A program made the position numbers and the translations under genes. A stretch of 64,000 nt of DNA, from NCBI GenBank assembly GCA_963790775.1, contig CAWBPR010000005.1, forward strand, positions 124,001 through 188,000. Direction: 5' to 3'. Shown in pieces: positions 34,109 to 42,777 of the stretch; position 1 is the first letter of the stretch, and the number at the start of each line of letters is the position of its first letter. The stretch comes from JASJBU01 sp963790775. Its GTDB lineage: Bacteria; Pseudomonadota; Gammaproteobacteria; Chromatiales; Chromatiaceae. The notes beneath the pieces were generated by a model. That model was given only the letters and a program-made list of their open reading frames with translations. It did not search any database and was not told the DNA's origin.

Positions 34109-36868
34109 ATGAGTAGTTCCTCATCTAACAACTCCTCGAATAATAACCTGGCTGAGCGGTATGCGGATTTTGTGATTCGTTTTCGTTGGCCGTTGATGTT
34201 GATTCTATTGGTAGCCACGATTCTTACCGCACTGCAGATCAAAAATCTCGACGTGCGGAATGATCCAGATACCCTGCTGCCACCAACCAATCGCTATGTA
34301 GCCACCAATCTGTATGCCGAACACAATTTCGGTATGGGTAACCTGATGGTGTTTACCTTGCGTATCAAGGATGGTGATGTTTACCAGGACTGGTTCGTGA
34401 ATAAGGTACAGGAAGTGCATCAGCGCCTGGTCGATCTCGATACGGCCCGTGAGTCGAACTTCATCGATATCGCCGCGAAGAAGATTAAGTACATGGGGGC
34501 GGACGAAAATGGCCTGGTGTTCAAACGTCTGATCCCCACTGAAGGCATCAGTGATGATCCTGCCAAGGCAAAGGAGCAGCTGGCTTTTCTCAAAGAGGGT
34601 ATAGAGTCCAACCCGGTAATGGGACCGATGCTGGTGGGTTTCGAGGACGAAAATGGCAAAAAGTGCGAATTTGTGGAGAAGGAAGCGAAAAACTGTGTCG
34701 CAAAATCGCTATTTGTGATTGGTGACTACACCGATGAAGTGAAGGCGATCTATCTGCCCTGGGTGCGCGAAGTGCGCGCTTTGATGGATGAGTTCAATGA
34801 GGATGAGCGTTTTGAAACGCTGGTTGCCGGCGAGCCCTACTTCCTGGCCTGGATGCTGGCTGATCTGGTCAACAAGTGGTGGTTGTTCCTTATCTCTATC
34901 GTGATCGTGATCGGCGCGTTGTGGTTTGAGTTCAGAAACTGGCGCGGTGCGCTTTTCCCCATGCTCGGGGTCGGTGCCACCATTATACTGACTCTGGGTT
35001 TGATGGGTTTCACCGCCTTCAAGCTGACTACCATGATGGTGTTGACACCGATGCTGCTGCTGGCAATTGGTATTGGCCACTCGGTGCAGGTTACGCGGCG
35101 TTTTATGCAGGAGCAGGCAGTCAGCGGAGACTGTGAGTCGGCCGCCAAAACTGCTATTTCGCATACCATCATACCGGCAACGCTCTCCATCGTGACGGAT
35201 ATGGTGGGTTTTGCCACGCTGGCAACCGTGGATATTTCCTTCTACAAGGCCTACGCCTATTTCGGCATGTTCGGCATGCTGACCCTGCTCTTTACAACCA
35301 CGACCTTGATCCCGCTGCTGATGATCACCTTTCCGTGCAAAAATACCGAGATGCATGCCGGTGATGAGCGCGGCTGGGAGACGAAGATCGGCAGTTTCAT
35401 CTCGGGCATGCTCGCAGGCCCGGGTAAATTTCTGCCCATCGGGTTCGTGGTGCTGGTGTTCGGTTTATCGACCCATTACTCGGGCATCCTGCATGGCACC
35501 TCAGACGACCTGATGCCAGGGGTTGAGAAGGGCATCAACTATGCCCGCGCAGCATTCAAGGAAAAGTCGATTACCATTCAGCATATTGAAAAGCTGAATA
35601 CGATCATGCCAGGCGTCATCTCTGTGTCTATTCCTATCAGAGGCAAGGACCCTGCTGCGCCCTTGTGTGAAGAGACCTATTTCCCTGAATCGATCTATGA
35701 GATCGAAGGTCGAGCAGAAAAACTGGCCGCATGTAAAGTGCAAAAAGAGAAGCTGGGTTGCTGGGACCCTGACCCCTGTGGCGCACAAGGCGTGTTCAAC
35801 GATGCAGAAGTCCTCGCGGATATGGAGGCGATGGAAGAGTGGATGCGTGCTCACCCATTCATCGGTTTTACAGGTTCTTACGCCCAATACATACGCTTGG
35901 TAAATATGTTGCTGGCAGCAGAGCCAGGAACCCAGCCGACTATTGATGATCTGTATATCCCGACCAGCGCCAAGTTACGATCGATTGATCCGGATGACGA
36001 TCGTGGTGGTGATGATATCGTCCAGCTCTATAACGGCCTGTTGGAGACCATGACGGAAGAAGGCGACATGGATTCCTTCGTCTCTCCTGATTGGAATGAA
36101 GGCGTGGTGATGGGTTTTATCAACACTATGGACCCGGTGGAAACACACCAGGTCACCATGGATATCCAGCAGTATGTCGAGGATCATAAGAATGACCCGG
36201 GTTTCAAAAAGGTCAATTTCGGTCTTCGTTCCGGGCCTGTCAATGACTTGTCGGGCGACACCAATGAGCTCTCTGTCGAGGGTCCGAATTATGTGAGGCC
36301 CGCAGTCGGCGGTTTTCTGGGCGCCACAGAGGCAACCCGCGAGGTAGCGGTAGCCAACTGGTTGTCGGGTCCTCTGTTGACAGCCGCAGCAATTTTTGTG
36401 ATTGCCGCGCTCATCTTCCGCTCGGTTATGGTCTCACTTATCCTGATGGTACTGCTGTTCGTCACTCTCTATGCTCAGTATGGACTGGGTGGCTATTTTA
36501 CCCTGGTGAAAAACTGGTCAGGAAATCTGGCGTTCCACCTGCAGGTGGCATTGAGTATCGCGATGGGTCTGGGTATAGACTATGGTATCTATATGATGTC
36601 GAGGCTCAAGGAGGAGATGCAGGCAACATCAGGAGACTGGCAGAAATCGCTGGTGAATACCTTGAATACCACAGGTTCTGCGGTGCTTGTCTCAGTGGTC
36701 GTGTTGTTGGGTTGTTTTATTCCCTTGTTGAACACCGATCTTGCCAACACCTGGGGACTTGGCGTCTATATCACGGAAGCGCTGTTGATCGATGTAGTGA
36801 CTGCCTTGACTCTGTTGCCGCTCCTCGTGCTCTGGTTGAAGCCTAAATATATCTTTGGAGAAAAATAA
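34109..36868 (+). CDS. RND/MMPL-family transporter
   Basis: The 919-residue inner-membrane protein is of the single-chain RND superfamily (COG1033 type). One N-terminal membrane segment (about residues 28-46) is followed by a large periplasmic domain, five clustered segments (WWLFLISIVIVIGALWFEF onward, TPMLLLAIGIGHSVQV), a second periplasmic domain and five more segments ending in LLPLLVLWLKPKY. This is the two-fold repeat of MmpL/HpnN/SecDF-like transporters. Charged residues in GIGHS and MGLGIDYGIY fit proton relay positions. Such proteins export lipids or hydrophobic compounds. Association with a LolA-like carrier supports lipid or lipoprotein export. Confidence 0.85.
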   Translation: MSSSSSNNSSNNNLAERYADFVIRFRWPLMLILLVATILTALQIKNLDVRNDPDTLLPPTNRYVATNLYAEHNFGMGNLMVFTLRIKDGDVYQDWFVNKVQEVHQRLVDLDTARESNFIDIAAKKIKYMGADENGLVFKRLIPTEGISDDPAKAKEQLAFLKEGIESNPVMGPMLVGFEDENGKKCEFVEKEAKNCVAKSLFVIGDYTDEVKAIYLPWVREVRALMDEFNEDERFETLVAGEPYFLAWMLADLVNKWWLFLISIVIVIGALWFEFRNWRGALFPMLGVGATIILTLGLMGFTAFKLTTMMVLTPMLLLAIGIGHSVQVTRRFMQEQAVSGDCESAAKTAISHTIIPATLSIVTDMVGFATLATVDISFYKAYAYFGMFGMLTLLFTTTTLIPLLMITFPCKNTEMHAGDERGWETKIGSFISGMLAGPGKFLPIGFVVLVFGLSTHYSGILHGTSDDLMPGVEKGINYARAAFKEKSITIQHIEKLNTIMPGVISVSIPIRGKDPAAPLCEETYFPESIYEIEGRAEKLAACKVQKEKLGCWDPDPCGAQGVFNDAEVLADMEAMEEWMRAHPFIGFTGSYAQYIRLVNMLLAAEPGTQPTIDDLYIPTSAKLRSIDPDDDRGGDDIVQLYNGLLETMTEEGDMDSFVSPDWNEGVVMGFINTMDPVETHQVTMDIQQYVEDHKNDPGFKKVNFGLRSGPVNDLSGDTNELSVEGPNYVRPAVGGFLGATEATREVAVANWLSGPLLTAAAIFVIAALIFRSVMVSLILMVLLFVTLYAQYGLGGYFTLVKNWSGNLAFHLQVALSIAMGLGIDYGIYMMSRLKEEMQATSGDWQKSLVNTLNTTGSAVLVSVVVLLGCFIPLLNTDLANTWGLGVYITEALLIDVVTALTLLPLLVLWLKPKYIFGEK

Positions 36869-36910
36869 GGCGCGGATGCCAGCTGCCCGGCTTTTGGTCG
36901 GGCCAACATT

Positions 36911-36937
36911 GAAAGCCGGCTTAGCGCCGGCTTTTTT
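36911..36937. terminator. Bidirectional-type terminator
   Basis: AAGCCGGC-TTAGC-GCCGGCTT followed by a T-run. It lies 43 bases after the RND stop, between the two convergent operons, and the reverse strand also reads as stem plus T-rich tail. Confidence 0.85.
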
Positions 36938-37032
36938 CTGTCCCGTCCCCTGGGAATTGTTTATCCAGCCGAAGGGTCTGCAAAGAGCATGACAACCCGA
37001 ATTGTTCGCCAACCAAGTTAATGAGTTAGTGA

Positions 37033-37821
37033 TTATTTATGAAAAAGACCACGCAGTTGCTTTACAAAGGATGATTTTTTTATCGGGCAGGCATCTTTAT
37101 GGGGGATGTGAGGAGGACGGGTATCTTCCCAGCGTTTGATGATGTGTCCGTCCGCCAGTTTGATTAAACGGCTGGAGGCATTTTTAACATCGGGGTCGTG
37201 TGACGAGATCAGGAATGTGGTGCCAAATCTGTCATTGAGTTCCTGCAGCAGACAGACCAGTTTTTGCGCTGTTAGTGTGTCCAGATTTGCAGTTGGTTCA
37301 TCGGCCAGGACGATAATTGGGTTGGTGGCCAAAGCCCGGGCAACTGCGACACGCTGTTGCTGTCCGCCGGAAAGCTGATCCGGGCGGCGTTTCTGCAGTT
37401 CTCCTATGCCTACTTCCTCGAGCCAATGGCTGGCGACATCCAGGCTCTCTTGTTTTGTCATGCCCTGCAACTGGCAGACATAGGCAACATTTTCCTGTGC
37501 GGTCAGGACTCGAATCAGGTTATAGGCTTGAAATACAAACCCGATATTCTCTAGGCGAAACCGGGTACGCTCATCCGCAGTCATGTGCAGGATATCTTGC
37601 TGGTTGACGGACACTGTTCCCTTGTCGGCGGATTCCAGCGCTCCGACCACATTGAGCAGGGTGCTTTTACCCGAGCCGGAGCGTCCTGCAAGCACGGCAA
37701 AATCCCCTTGTTCGATATCAAGGTTGACATTGTTGAGCGCCGGAAAGGGGACACTGCCAACCCAATAACATTTATACAGATTACGTACTTCTATGATTGT
37801 CTGGTTGGATGTCGCGTTCAT
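37033..37821 (-). CDS. ABC transporter ATPase, LolD/MacB type
   Basis: The 262-residue ATPase has Walker A GRSGSGKS (46-53), signature LSGGQQQRVAVARAL, Walker B IIVLADEP and a switch His in ISSHDPDV. It belongs to the LolD/MacB/FtsE class that drives mechanotransmission rather than channel transport. The frame is open to 37875, but ATG 37821 avoids overlapping the permease and gives MNATSNQTIIEV. It is the last gene of a four-gene leftward operon with two permeases and a LolA-like protein. Confidence 0.9.
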   Translation of the reverse strand: MNATSNQTIIEVRNLYKCYWVGSVPFPALNNVNLDIEQGDFAVLAGRSGSGKSTLLNVVGALESADKGTVSVNQQDILHMTADERTRFRLENIGFVFQAYNLIRVLTAQENVAYVCQLQGMTKQESLDVASHWLEEVGIGELQKRRPDQLSGGQQQRVAVARALATNPIIVLADEPTANLDTLTAQKLVCLLQELNDRFGTTFLISSHDPDVKNASSRLIKLADGHIIKRWEDTRPPHIPHKDACPIKKSSFVKQLRGLFHK

Positions 37822-37826
37822 GACTT

Positions 37827-39074
37827 TTATTGAATACGTATCGATTCGCTGACGGGTAGTTGAGTGGCCTTCCACGCCGGATATATTCCAGCGATGATGG
37901 CCGCAAGCAGGGTGGTGCCTAAAATTCTTAATGCAGTATTGATGGTGAGGATAGGATGGATCACCGGGTCCATATAAAAAAACTGAAAGGCGTTCGAAAA
38001 GCGGGACAGATCGATGCCGCTGTCACTCAGGGAGTAGACCAGCAGACCGCCGGAAAAATAGCCAAGCAGACTTCCCAGCAGGATGAGGAGTACTGCCTCC
38101 AGCAGCAACATTACGAAGATCTGAGGTTTTCCGGTGCCGATTGCGATCATGATCCCCAGCTCTTTTTGCCTGTCGTGTAACGCAATCAGCATGGTATTGA
38201 GGATTTCGGTGAGCACCAGGAGCACAACAACAAGGATCACAACCAGTCCATAGGCATCACTGAAATTAAGCCATTGACTGACCATGGGGTCCAGTTCCTG
38301 CCAGCGCAGGATCTCATATTTGTCGGGCGGCAACTGTTGTTTAAAAAGCCGAACCAATGTTTCTGTATTTTCATGTTGGTCGGCGCGGATCACGATATCG
38401 GTTACGCTGTGCTCCATGCCGAGCCACTCCTGAGCCGTATTCAGGGAAATGATCGCGAGGGTGCGATCGATCTGAGGAGCGCCTGTGGCAAGTGTGCCGC
38501 GTAGATAAAACACCTCAGAAATCATTTCACCATTGATGCGTTGCGCCATCAGGATCACTTTGTCACCCAGGCTGGCGCCAATGCTTTGCGCTACGATGTT
38601 TCCCAGTAACAGGTCATTGGGCATACCTGGATTGAGCCAGCGTCCGGAATGGATATTCTCATGCATGGTGGTTACCCAGGTCTCCTGCTCCGGGTCTGTC
38701 GCCATGATCTGTACGCCGGCGCTGCTCCCACTCAGGGAGGCGAGCCCGGATGTGCGGATACGCTGGGTCCAGCCAATGATCTCAGGATAATTGGTGTAGC
38801 CGATGATTTCGTCTGGATCACTGATTCTGTCCCGCAGGTTTTGCGAGGCTTCAAAGCCTTTGGCATGGACCTGGACGTGGCCAGTGAAGCTCAGGATGAA
38901 ATTGGTTCGCATCTGATCCAGCCAGCCGTCATTCAGCGCACCCAGCAGCGTCAGGGTGGAAATCCCAAAGATCATGGTGACAAGGGTGATGATCGTACGG
39001 CGTCGATTGCGCAGCAGATTTCGATTCGCCAGGTAGAAATAGTAGCCCATGCTCAGGCGTGCGCGGTCAGCCAT
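37827..39074 (-). CDS. ABC transporter permease, FtsX/LolCE type (second)
   Basis: The 415-residue inner-membrane permease has the type VII layout: an N-terminal membrane segment (RRTIITLVTMIFGISTL), a long periplasmic MacB-type domain (about 45-270), and three C-terminal segments with an FtsX domain (EILNTMLIALHDRQKELGIMIAIGTGKPQIFVMLLLEAVLL). Its start overlaps the stop of the first permease by 8 bases. The paired permeases look like a LolC/LolE heterodimer. Confidence 0.88.
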   Translation of the reverse strand: MADRARLSMGYYFYLANRNLLRNRRRTIITLVTMIFGISTLTLLGALNDGWLDQMRTNFILSFTGHVQVHAKGFEASQNLRDRISDPDEIIGYTNYPEIIGWTQRIRTSGLASLSGSSAGVQIMATDPEQETWVTTMHENIHSGRWLNPGMPNDLLLGNIVAQSIGASLGDKVILMAQRINGEMISEVFYLRGTLATGAPQIDRTLAIISLNTAQEWLGMEHSVTDIVIRADQHENTETLVRLFKQQLPPDKYEILRWQELDPMVSQWLNFSDAYGLVVILVVVLLVLTEILNTMLIALHDRQKELGIMIAIGTGKPQIFVMLLLEAVLLILLGSLLGYFSGGLLVYSLSDSGIDLSRFSNAFQFFYMDPVIHPILTINTALRILGTTLLAAIIAGIYPAWKATQLPVSESIRIQ

Positions 39075-40311
39075 TTCGTATCGCCTCTACCGGTTGCAGT
39101 TTTATGGCACGCCAGGCGGGGTAGAGACCCGCCAGGAATGAGGCTGACAGGATGCTGATGACGGTGACGCCGAGATGGTCAAGGTTGAGCTCAGGATAGA
39201 TCACGGGGTCAACGTAGAAGCGGGTGGTTGAGCCCAGGAGGAGAGAGAGATCAAGGCCGGTCTGGCCTGTGATCAGAACCAGCGCCACGCCGAAAAAGAT
39301 GCCAAACAGGGCGCCAATGCAGCCAATCAATACCGCTTCGAGCAGTAACATCAGACCAATCTGGTTGGGTGAAGTGCCGATTGCCATGAAGACACCAAGT
39401 TCCCGGGTTCTTTCGAGCATCGATAGCAGCATGGTGTTGAGTTCACCGGCGATCACAATGAACAGCACAATTATAACGAATACATAGAGAAAACCATTGT
39501 GCAGGGTAATCCACTCCTGTACGACGGGAAACATTTTACTCCATGGCATCACGGCGAGGTCTTCGTCAGCGAGTTTGAGTGACAACGAGTCAGCCAGGTT
39601 GTGAATCTCATTTTCCGGTACACGCAGCACGATGCCGGTGATGCTGTCAGGCATATCCAGCATCTCCTGCAGGGCAGTCAGGTTGGTCAGGGCCATGCCC
39701 CGGTCGAGTCCCATTTCACCACTGGTGATGATCCCCACCAGGGTAAATTCTTCAGCGACCATTGCGCCGTAGCGGTCGTAGCCCACCATCACCACGGGAT
39801 CACCGATCTCAACCCGCAGATTATTTGCAGTTGTCGCCCCGAGGATCAGAGTATATGCGTCATCAGGTTGGAGAAACCGGCCTTCCCCAATGCGCTTGTC
39901 GAGTTGTGTGACGCCCGCTTCAGGAATAGGCTCCATGCCGATCAGCATCACGCCTTCAGTGGTCTGGTCGGAGGTCGCAAGGGCAAAGGTCTCCAAACGA
40001 CGGGCCAGGCGGGAAACCCCTGCCGCCTGTATCTCTTGTAGCACTTTGTCAGGTGATTTCAGGTAAAGAGATAATCTTGGGTGCTCAAAAAAACCTTGTT
40101 GATGGATCTGAATACTGCCGATGATGGCGTCCTGGAAATTGGAGAGCATATTACGGTGTAAGCCATCGTTGAAGCCCCAGAGAAAGATCAGTGAACCCAG
40201 GCCTGCAGCAATCGCACTGATCGTAAGCAGAGTGCGACGAAGATTTCCGGTTAAATTGCGGATGGCGACTGCAACGATAACGGGCTCAATGATTCGCTGC
40301 TTTTGTTTCAT
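39067..40311 (-). CDS. ABC transporter permease, FtsX/LolCE type (first)
   Basis: The 414-residue permease has the same architecture as the following gene: a first membrane segment (RRTLLTISAIAAGLGSLIFLW), a MacB-like periplasmic domain and a C-terminal FtsX domain with ELNTMLLSMLERTRELGVFMAIGTSPNQIGLMLLLEAVLIG. The two permeases are paralogous but clearly different, as in LolC and LolE. It starts 14 bases after the LolA-like gene. Confidence 0.88.
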   Translation of the reverse strand: MKQKQRIIEPVIVAVAIRNLTGNLRRTLLTISAIAAGLGSLIFLWGFNDGLHRNMLSNFQDAIIGSIQIHQQGFFEHPRLSLYLKSPDKVLQEIQAAGVSRLARRLETFALATSDQTTEGVMLIGMEPIPEAGVTQLDKRIGEGRFLQPDDAYTLILGATTANNLRVEIGDPVVMVGYDRYGAMVAEEFTLVGIITSGEMGLDRGMALTNLTALQEMLDMPDSITGIVLRVPENEIHNLADSLSLKLADEDLAVMPWSKMFPVVQEWITLHNGFLYVFVIIVLFIVIAGELNTMLLSMLERTRELGVFMAIGTSPNQIGLMLLLEAVLIGCIGALFGIFFGVALVLITGQTGLDLSLLLGSTTRFYVDPVIYPELNLDHLGVTVISILSASFLAGLYPAWRAIKLQPVEAIRNG

Positions 40312-40325
40312 GGGGTTGAAGTGCG

Positions 40326-41081
40326 CTACTCGGTTTTCTGTTGCATTGGAGTGAACAGTTCTTCGTTCAGTTGGGTGTCGAAATCAATGGATTTCAGGGT
40401 GATGGTGGTGCGTTTACCCTCCTCCTTCAGTGATTCCATGGTCCAGCGAGTGGGTAGCAACCTGCCATCCATCTCCATTGGGGTGTCAAACGCGAGCCTG
40501 CGGGCTGGATTGCCACGCTTGCAGATGTATGTCACATCGAGTGGGGTGCCATCGGCGTATATCCGATGTTCCAGTCTGAGCCAGGAGACAGTGGCGTCCG
40601 GATGCGGTATGGACTCGATGCTGATGATCGCCTTTTCACCTTCACCCTCGCGATGAGTGATGCGATGGGTGTAGCCGCTGATCAACGAGTCGGTCTCCAG
40701 CAGATCCTGATTGTTGAAATCAGACCCCATCCAGGCATCGTTCATCATGGCGGGCGAGATGGCAATCTGTCTGCGCAGTTTCGGCAGATACATCGAAAGC
40801 TTGTTGTCGATTTTCAAAAAAACCGTGCCTTTGGTTTTGCGTGGCGAGAGGATTTCCATACGGAAACGCTTTTTTATATTGTCATCCAGACTGCGAAAGG
40901 TCATGGTCCGCTGCCAGTCCGGACGGATAATATCGACCTGGTATTCGGCTGCTGTGGCCGGAGAACGCATCAGCGCTTCGCTCTTGTGCAGCAGCACGAG
41001 GGCTTCTGGTTCACTTTCGGTGGCGGACGCAGCGCTGGATAACAGGGTCAGCAGGGCGGTTGCAATGTAAAACAGCTTCAT
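40326..41081 (-). CDS. LolA-like outer-membrane lipoprotein-sorting family protein (ABC-linked)
   Basis: The 251-residue periplasmic protein has a signal peptide (cleavage after ASA, residue 20). It carries the same family marks as the protein at 30795: KTKGTVFLK (82-90), LPKLRRQI (99-106) and WMGSDFNNQDLL (117-128). It heads an operon with two LolC/E-type permeases and a LolD-type ATPase. By analogy with LolA it may accept a lipidated or lipid cargo extracted by the ABC complex. It is longer than classical LolA (about 180-200 residues) and is not the housekeeping LolA. Confidence 0.8.
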   Translation of the reverse strand: MKLFYIATALLTLLSSAASATESEPEALVLLHKSEALMRSPATAAEYQVDIIRPDWQRTMTFRSLDDNIKKRFRMEILSPRKTKGTVFLKIDNKLSMYLPKLRRQIAISPAMMNDAWMGSDFNNQDLLETDSLISGYTHRITHREGEGEKAIISIESIPHPDATVSWLRLEHRIYADGTPLDVTYICKRGNPARRLAFDTPMEMDGRLLPTRWTMESLKEEGKRTTITLKSIDFDTQLNEELFTPMQQKTE

Positions 41082-41120
41082 TGGTTCAACCTTATCTATT
41101 AGTTAGGTATCTATGAATCA

Positions 41121-41126
41121 ATTATA
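41121..41126 (-). promoter_or_regulatory. Possible -10 of the LolA-like/ABC operon
   Basis: On the minus strand a perfect TATAAT lies about 40 bases ahead of the LolA-like ATG in an AT-rich stretch, with a weak -35 (TGGATT, 16-base spacing). Confidence 0.4.
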
Positions 41127-41247
41127 AGTAAACAATAATATAAATCCAGCTTATCACGTACATAGTAGAGCGTGTTCAAACTGTTTTACAGATGGTGCTT
41201 TGCAAGCAGAGGGCCGGGGAGTGGTTGAGAAATGGGGGTGGGTCAGG

Positions 41248-41832
41248 TTATCGGGCGGTATGCAGCTGATTCATTGCACGCTGCAGGTTTCCGGAGATGA
41301 TGTCTGCAAGGCAGTCCGTAGCGGCCTCAAGAGTCTGCAGAATAAGTTCGCGATCCGCCTTGGATGGGCGGGCGAGCACATAATCCACCACTGCCCTGCG
41401 GTCGTTCGGGTGGTCGATGCCAATCCGTAAGCGATGGAAGTCCTTGCTGCCAAGTGCGCTCATCATGTCTCTCAAGCCGTTATGGCCTGCGTGACCTCCG
41501 CCGGTCTTGAGGCGGATCGAGCCGGCCGGAAGATCCAGCTCATCATGTGCGACCAGAATCTCATCCGCGTTGATTCTGAAATAGCTGGCGAGGCTGACCA
41601 CAGACTGGCCGCTGCGGTTCATGAAAGTTGACGGCTTCAGCAACCGGCACTCCTGCCCATGCAGCATCAGACGACAAACCTGTCCGTGGTGTCGGGACTC
41701 TGCTTTGAAGGTTGCGTTGTGACGCCTGGCGAGGAGGTCGACAAACCAGAATCCGGCGTTATGCCGGGTCTCTTCATATTCTTTACCTGGATTGCCCAGG
41801 CCAACGATCAATTTGATGCTGGGAGATGACAT
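41248..41832 (-). CDS. pth: Peptidyl-tRNA hydrolase
   Basis: Releases peptides from prematurely dropped peptidyl-tRNA. The 194-residue protein shows LIVGLGNPGKEYEETRHNAGFW with the catalytic His, KPSTFMNRSGQSV, and HDELDLPAGSIRLKTGGGHAGHNGLRDM. It follows rplY in the usual prs-rplY-pth order. The usual next gene, ychF, is absent; a LolA-like/ABC operon lies beyond. Confidence 0.97.
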   Translation of the reverse strand: MSSPSIKLIVGLGNPGKEYEETRHNAGFWFVDLLARRHNATFKAESRHHGQVCRLMLHGQECRLLKPSTFMNRSGQSVVSLASYFRINADEILVAHDELDLPAGSIRLKTGGGHAGHNGLRDMMSALGSKDFHRLRIGIDHPNDRRAVVDYVLARPSKADRELILQTLEAATDCLADIISGNLQRAMNQLHTAR

Positions 41833-41889
41833 CTGGAGTTGGAGGGCCTGCAGGACATGGAGGATTGAGCGTCCACCATGTCCTGTGGA

Positions 41890-42540
41890 TTACTCGGTAG
41901 CTTCCCCGGCTTCCCCGGCTTCCCCGGCTCCTTCGCCTTCTTCGCCCTCTTCGCCTTCTTCTTCCTCGCTCATGTGGATAACGTGGATATTGGCAACGAT
42001 GAGGTCTTCAGCCTCACTGCTCGGGAATTCCACATTCGCAGGCAGTTTCAGTTCAGAGAGATGGATGACATCGCCAATGTCCATTTCAGACATATCGACT
42101 TCTATGGATTCCGGCAGATCTTTGGGCAGGCAGCTGATCTCCACATCGGTCAGCAGATGACTGGCCTGGCCGCCGGCTTTGATGCCAGGGCATTTTTCTT
42201 CGTTAATGAAGTGCAAAGGTACATTCAGTCGGATCTTCTCGTCAGCCTGAACACGCAGAAAGTCCGCGTGGATCACGAAGGGTTTGGCGGGGTGGCGCTG
42301 CAGATCCTTCAATACCACGGTCTCTTCCCGACCTGCCAGCCTGAGTGTGAGCAGGTTGGAGTAAAAGGCTTGATCTTCAAGTGCATGGATCAGTTCATGG
42401 TGGGTCAGGGAGATCATGGTCGGCTCCTTATGAGCGCCGTAGAGTATCCCGGGAAGCAGGCCGGTCCGACGCAGGCGGCGGCTCGCACCTTTCCCTGTAT
42501 CGGTCCGTAATTCAGCATTTACTGTAAAATTGTTAGACAT
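41890..42540 (-). CDS. rplY: 50S ribosomal protein L25 (Ctc-type long form)
   Basis: Binds 5S rRNA. The 216-residue protein has the N-terminal L25 beta barrel (NFTVNAELRTDTGKGASRRLRRTGLLPGILYG) and the C-terminal TL5/Ctc domain, ending in an acidic low-complexity tail of Glu/Gly/Ala (about the last 25 residues). At DNA level the tail is two blocks of 9-base tandem repeats (41901-41927 and 41932-41958). Confidence 0.95.
   Translation of the reverse strand: MSNNFTVNAELRTDTGKGASRRLRRTGLLPGILYGAHKEPTMISLTHHELIHALEDQAFYSNLLTLRLAGREETVVLKDLQRHPAKPFVIHADFLRVQADEKIRLNVPLHFINEEKCPGIKAGGQASHLLTDVEISCLPKDLPESIEVDMSEMDIGDVIHLSELKLPANVEFPSSEAEDLIVANIHVIHMSEEEEGEEGEEGEGAGEAGEAGEATE
41901..41958. repeat. 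In-frame 9-base tandem repeats in rplY
   Basis: CTTCCCCGG occurs three times in a row at 41901-41927 and TTCGCCYTC three times at 41932-41958, encoding the GEA/EEG tail of L25. Unit length is a multiple of three, so copy-number change would alter tail length without a frameshift. Confidence 0.75.
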
Positions 42541-42777
42541 TGCAATCTCCTGAAAGAGTGAGAAACCGCCGCCCCGCGACCTGGGTGGCGTACGCTCGCT
42601 GCCTAGCAGCGAGCGCGCGATTCTAACAGAATTACAGCTTTTTTCCAGTGTCGGAGCTTGTTTCTGAGGGGGGATTGAAAGGAGGGTGCTTTAGTGGAGG
42701 GCGCGATCCCTGTCATTCCTGCGATGGGAGAGCCCCGCACAAGGGAAGGGTTATCTCTAACACATCGTTAACCTCAA
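42541..42777. other. prs-rplY spacer with leader hairpin
   Basis: The 237-base gap contains CGCTCGCTGC-CTA-GCAGCGAGCG at 42593-42615, a perfect 10-bp stem in the rplY 5' region. No U-tract follows on the minus strand, so it is a leader structure or processing site. Nothing else is seen. Confidence 0.45.
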
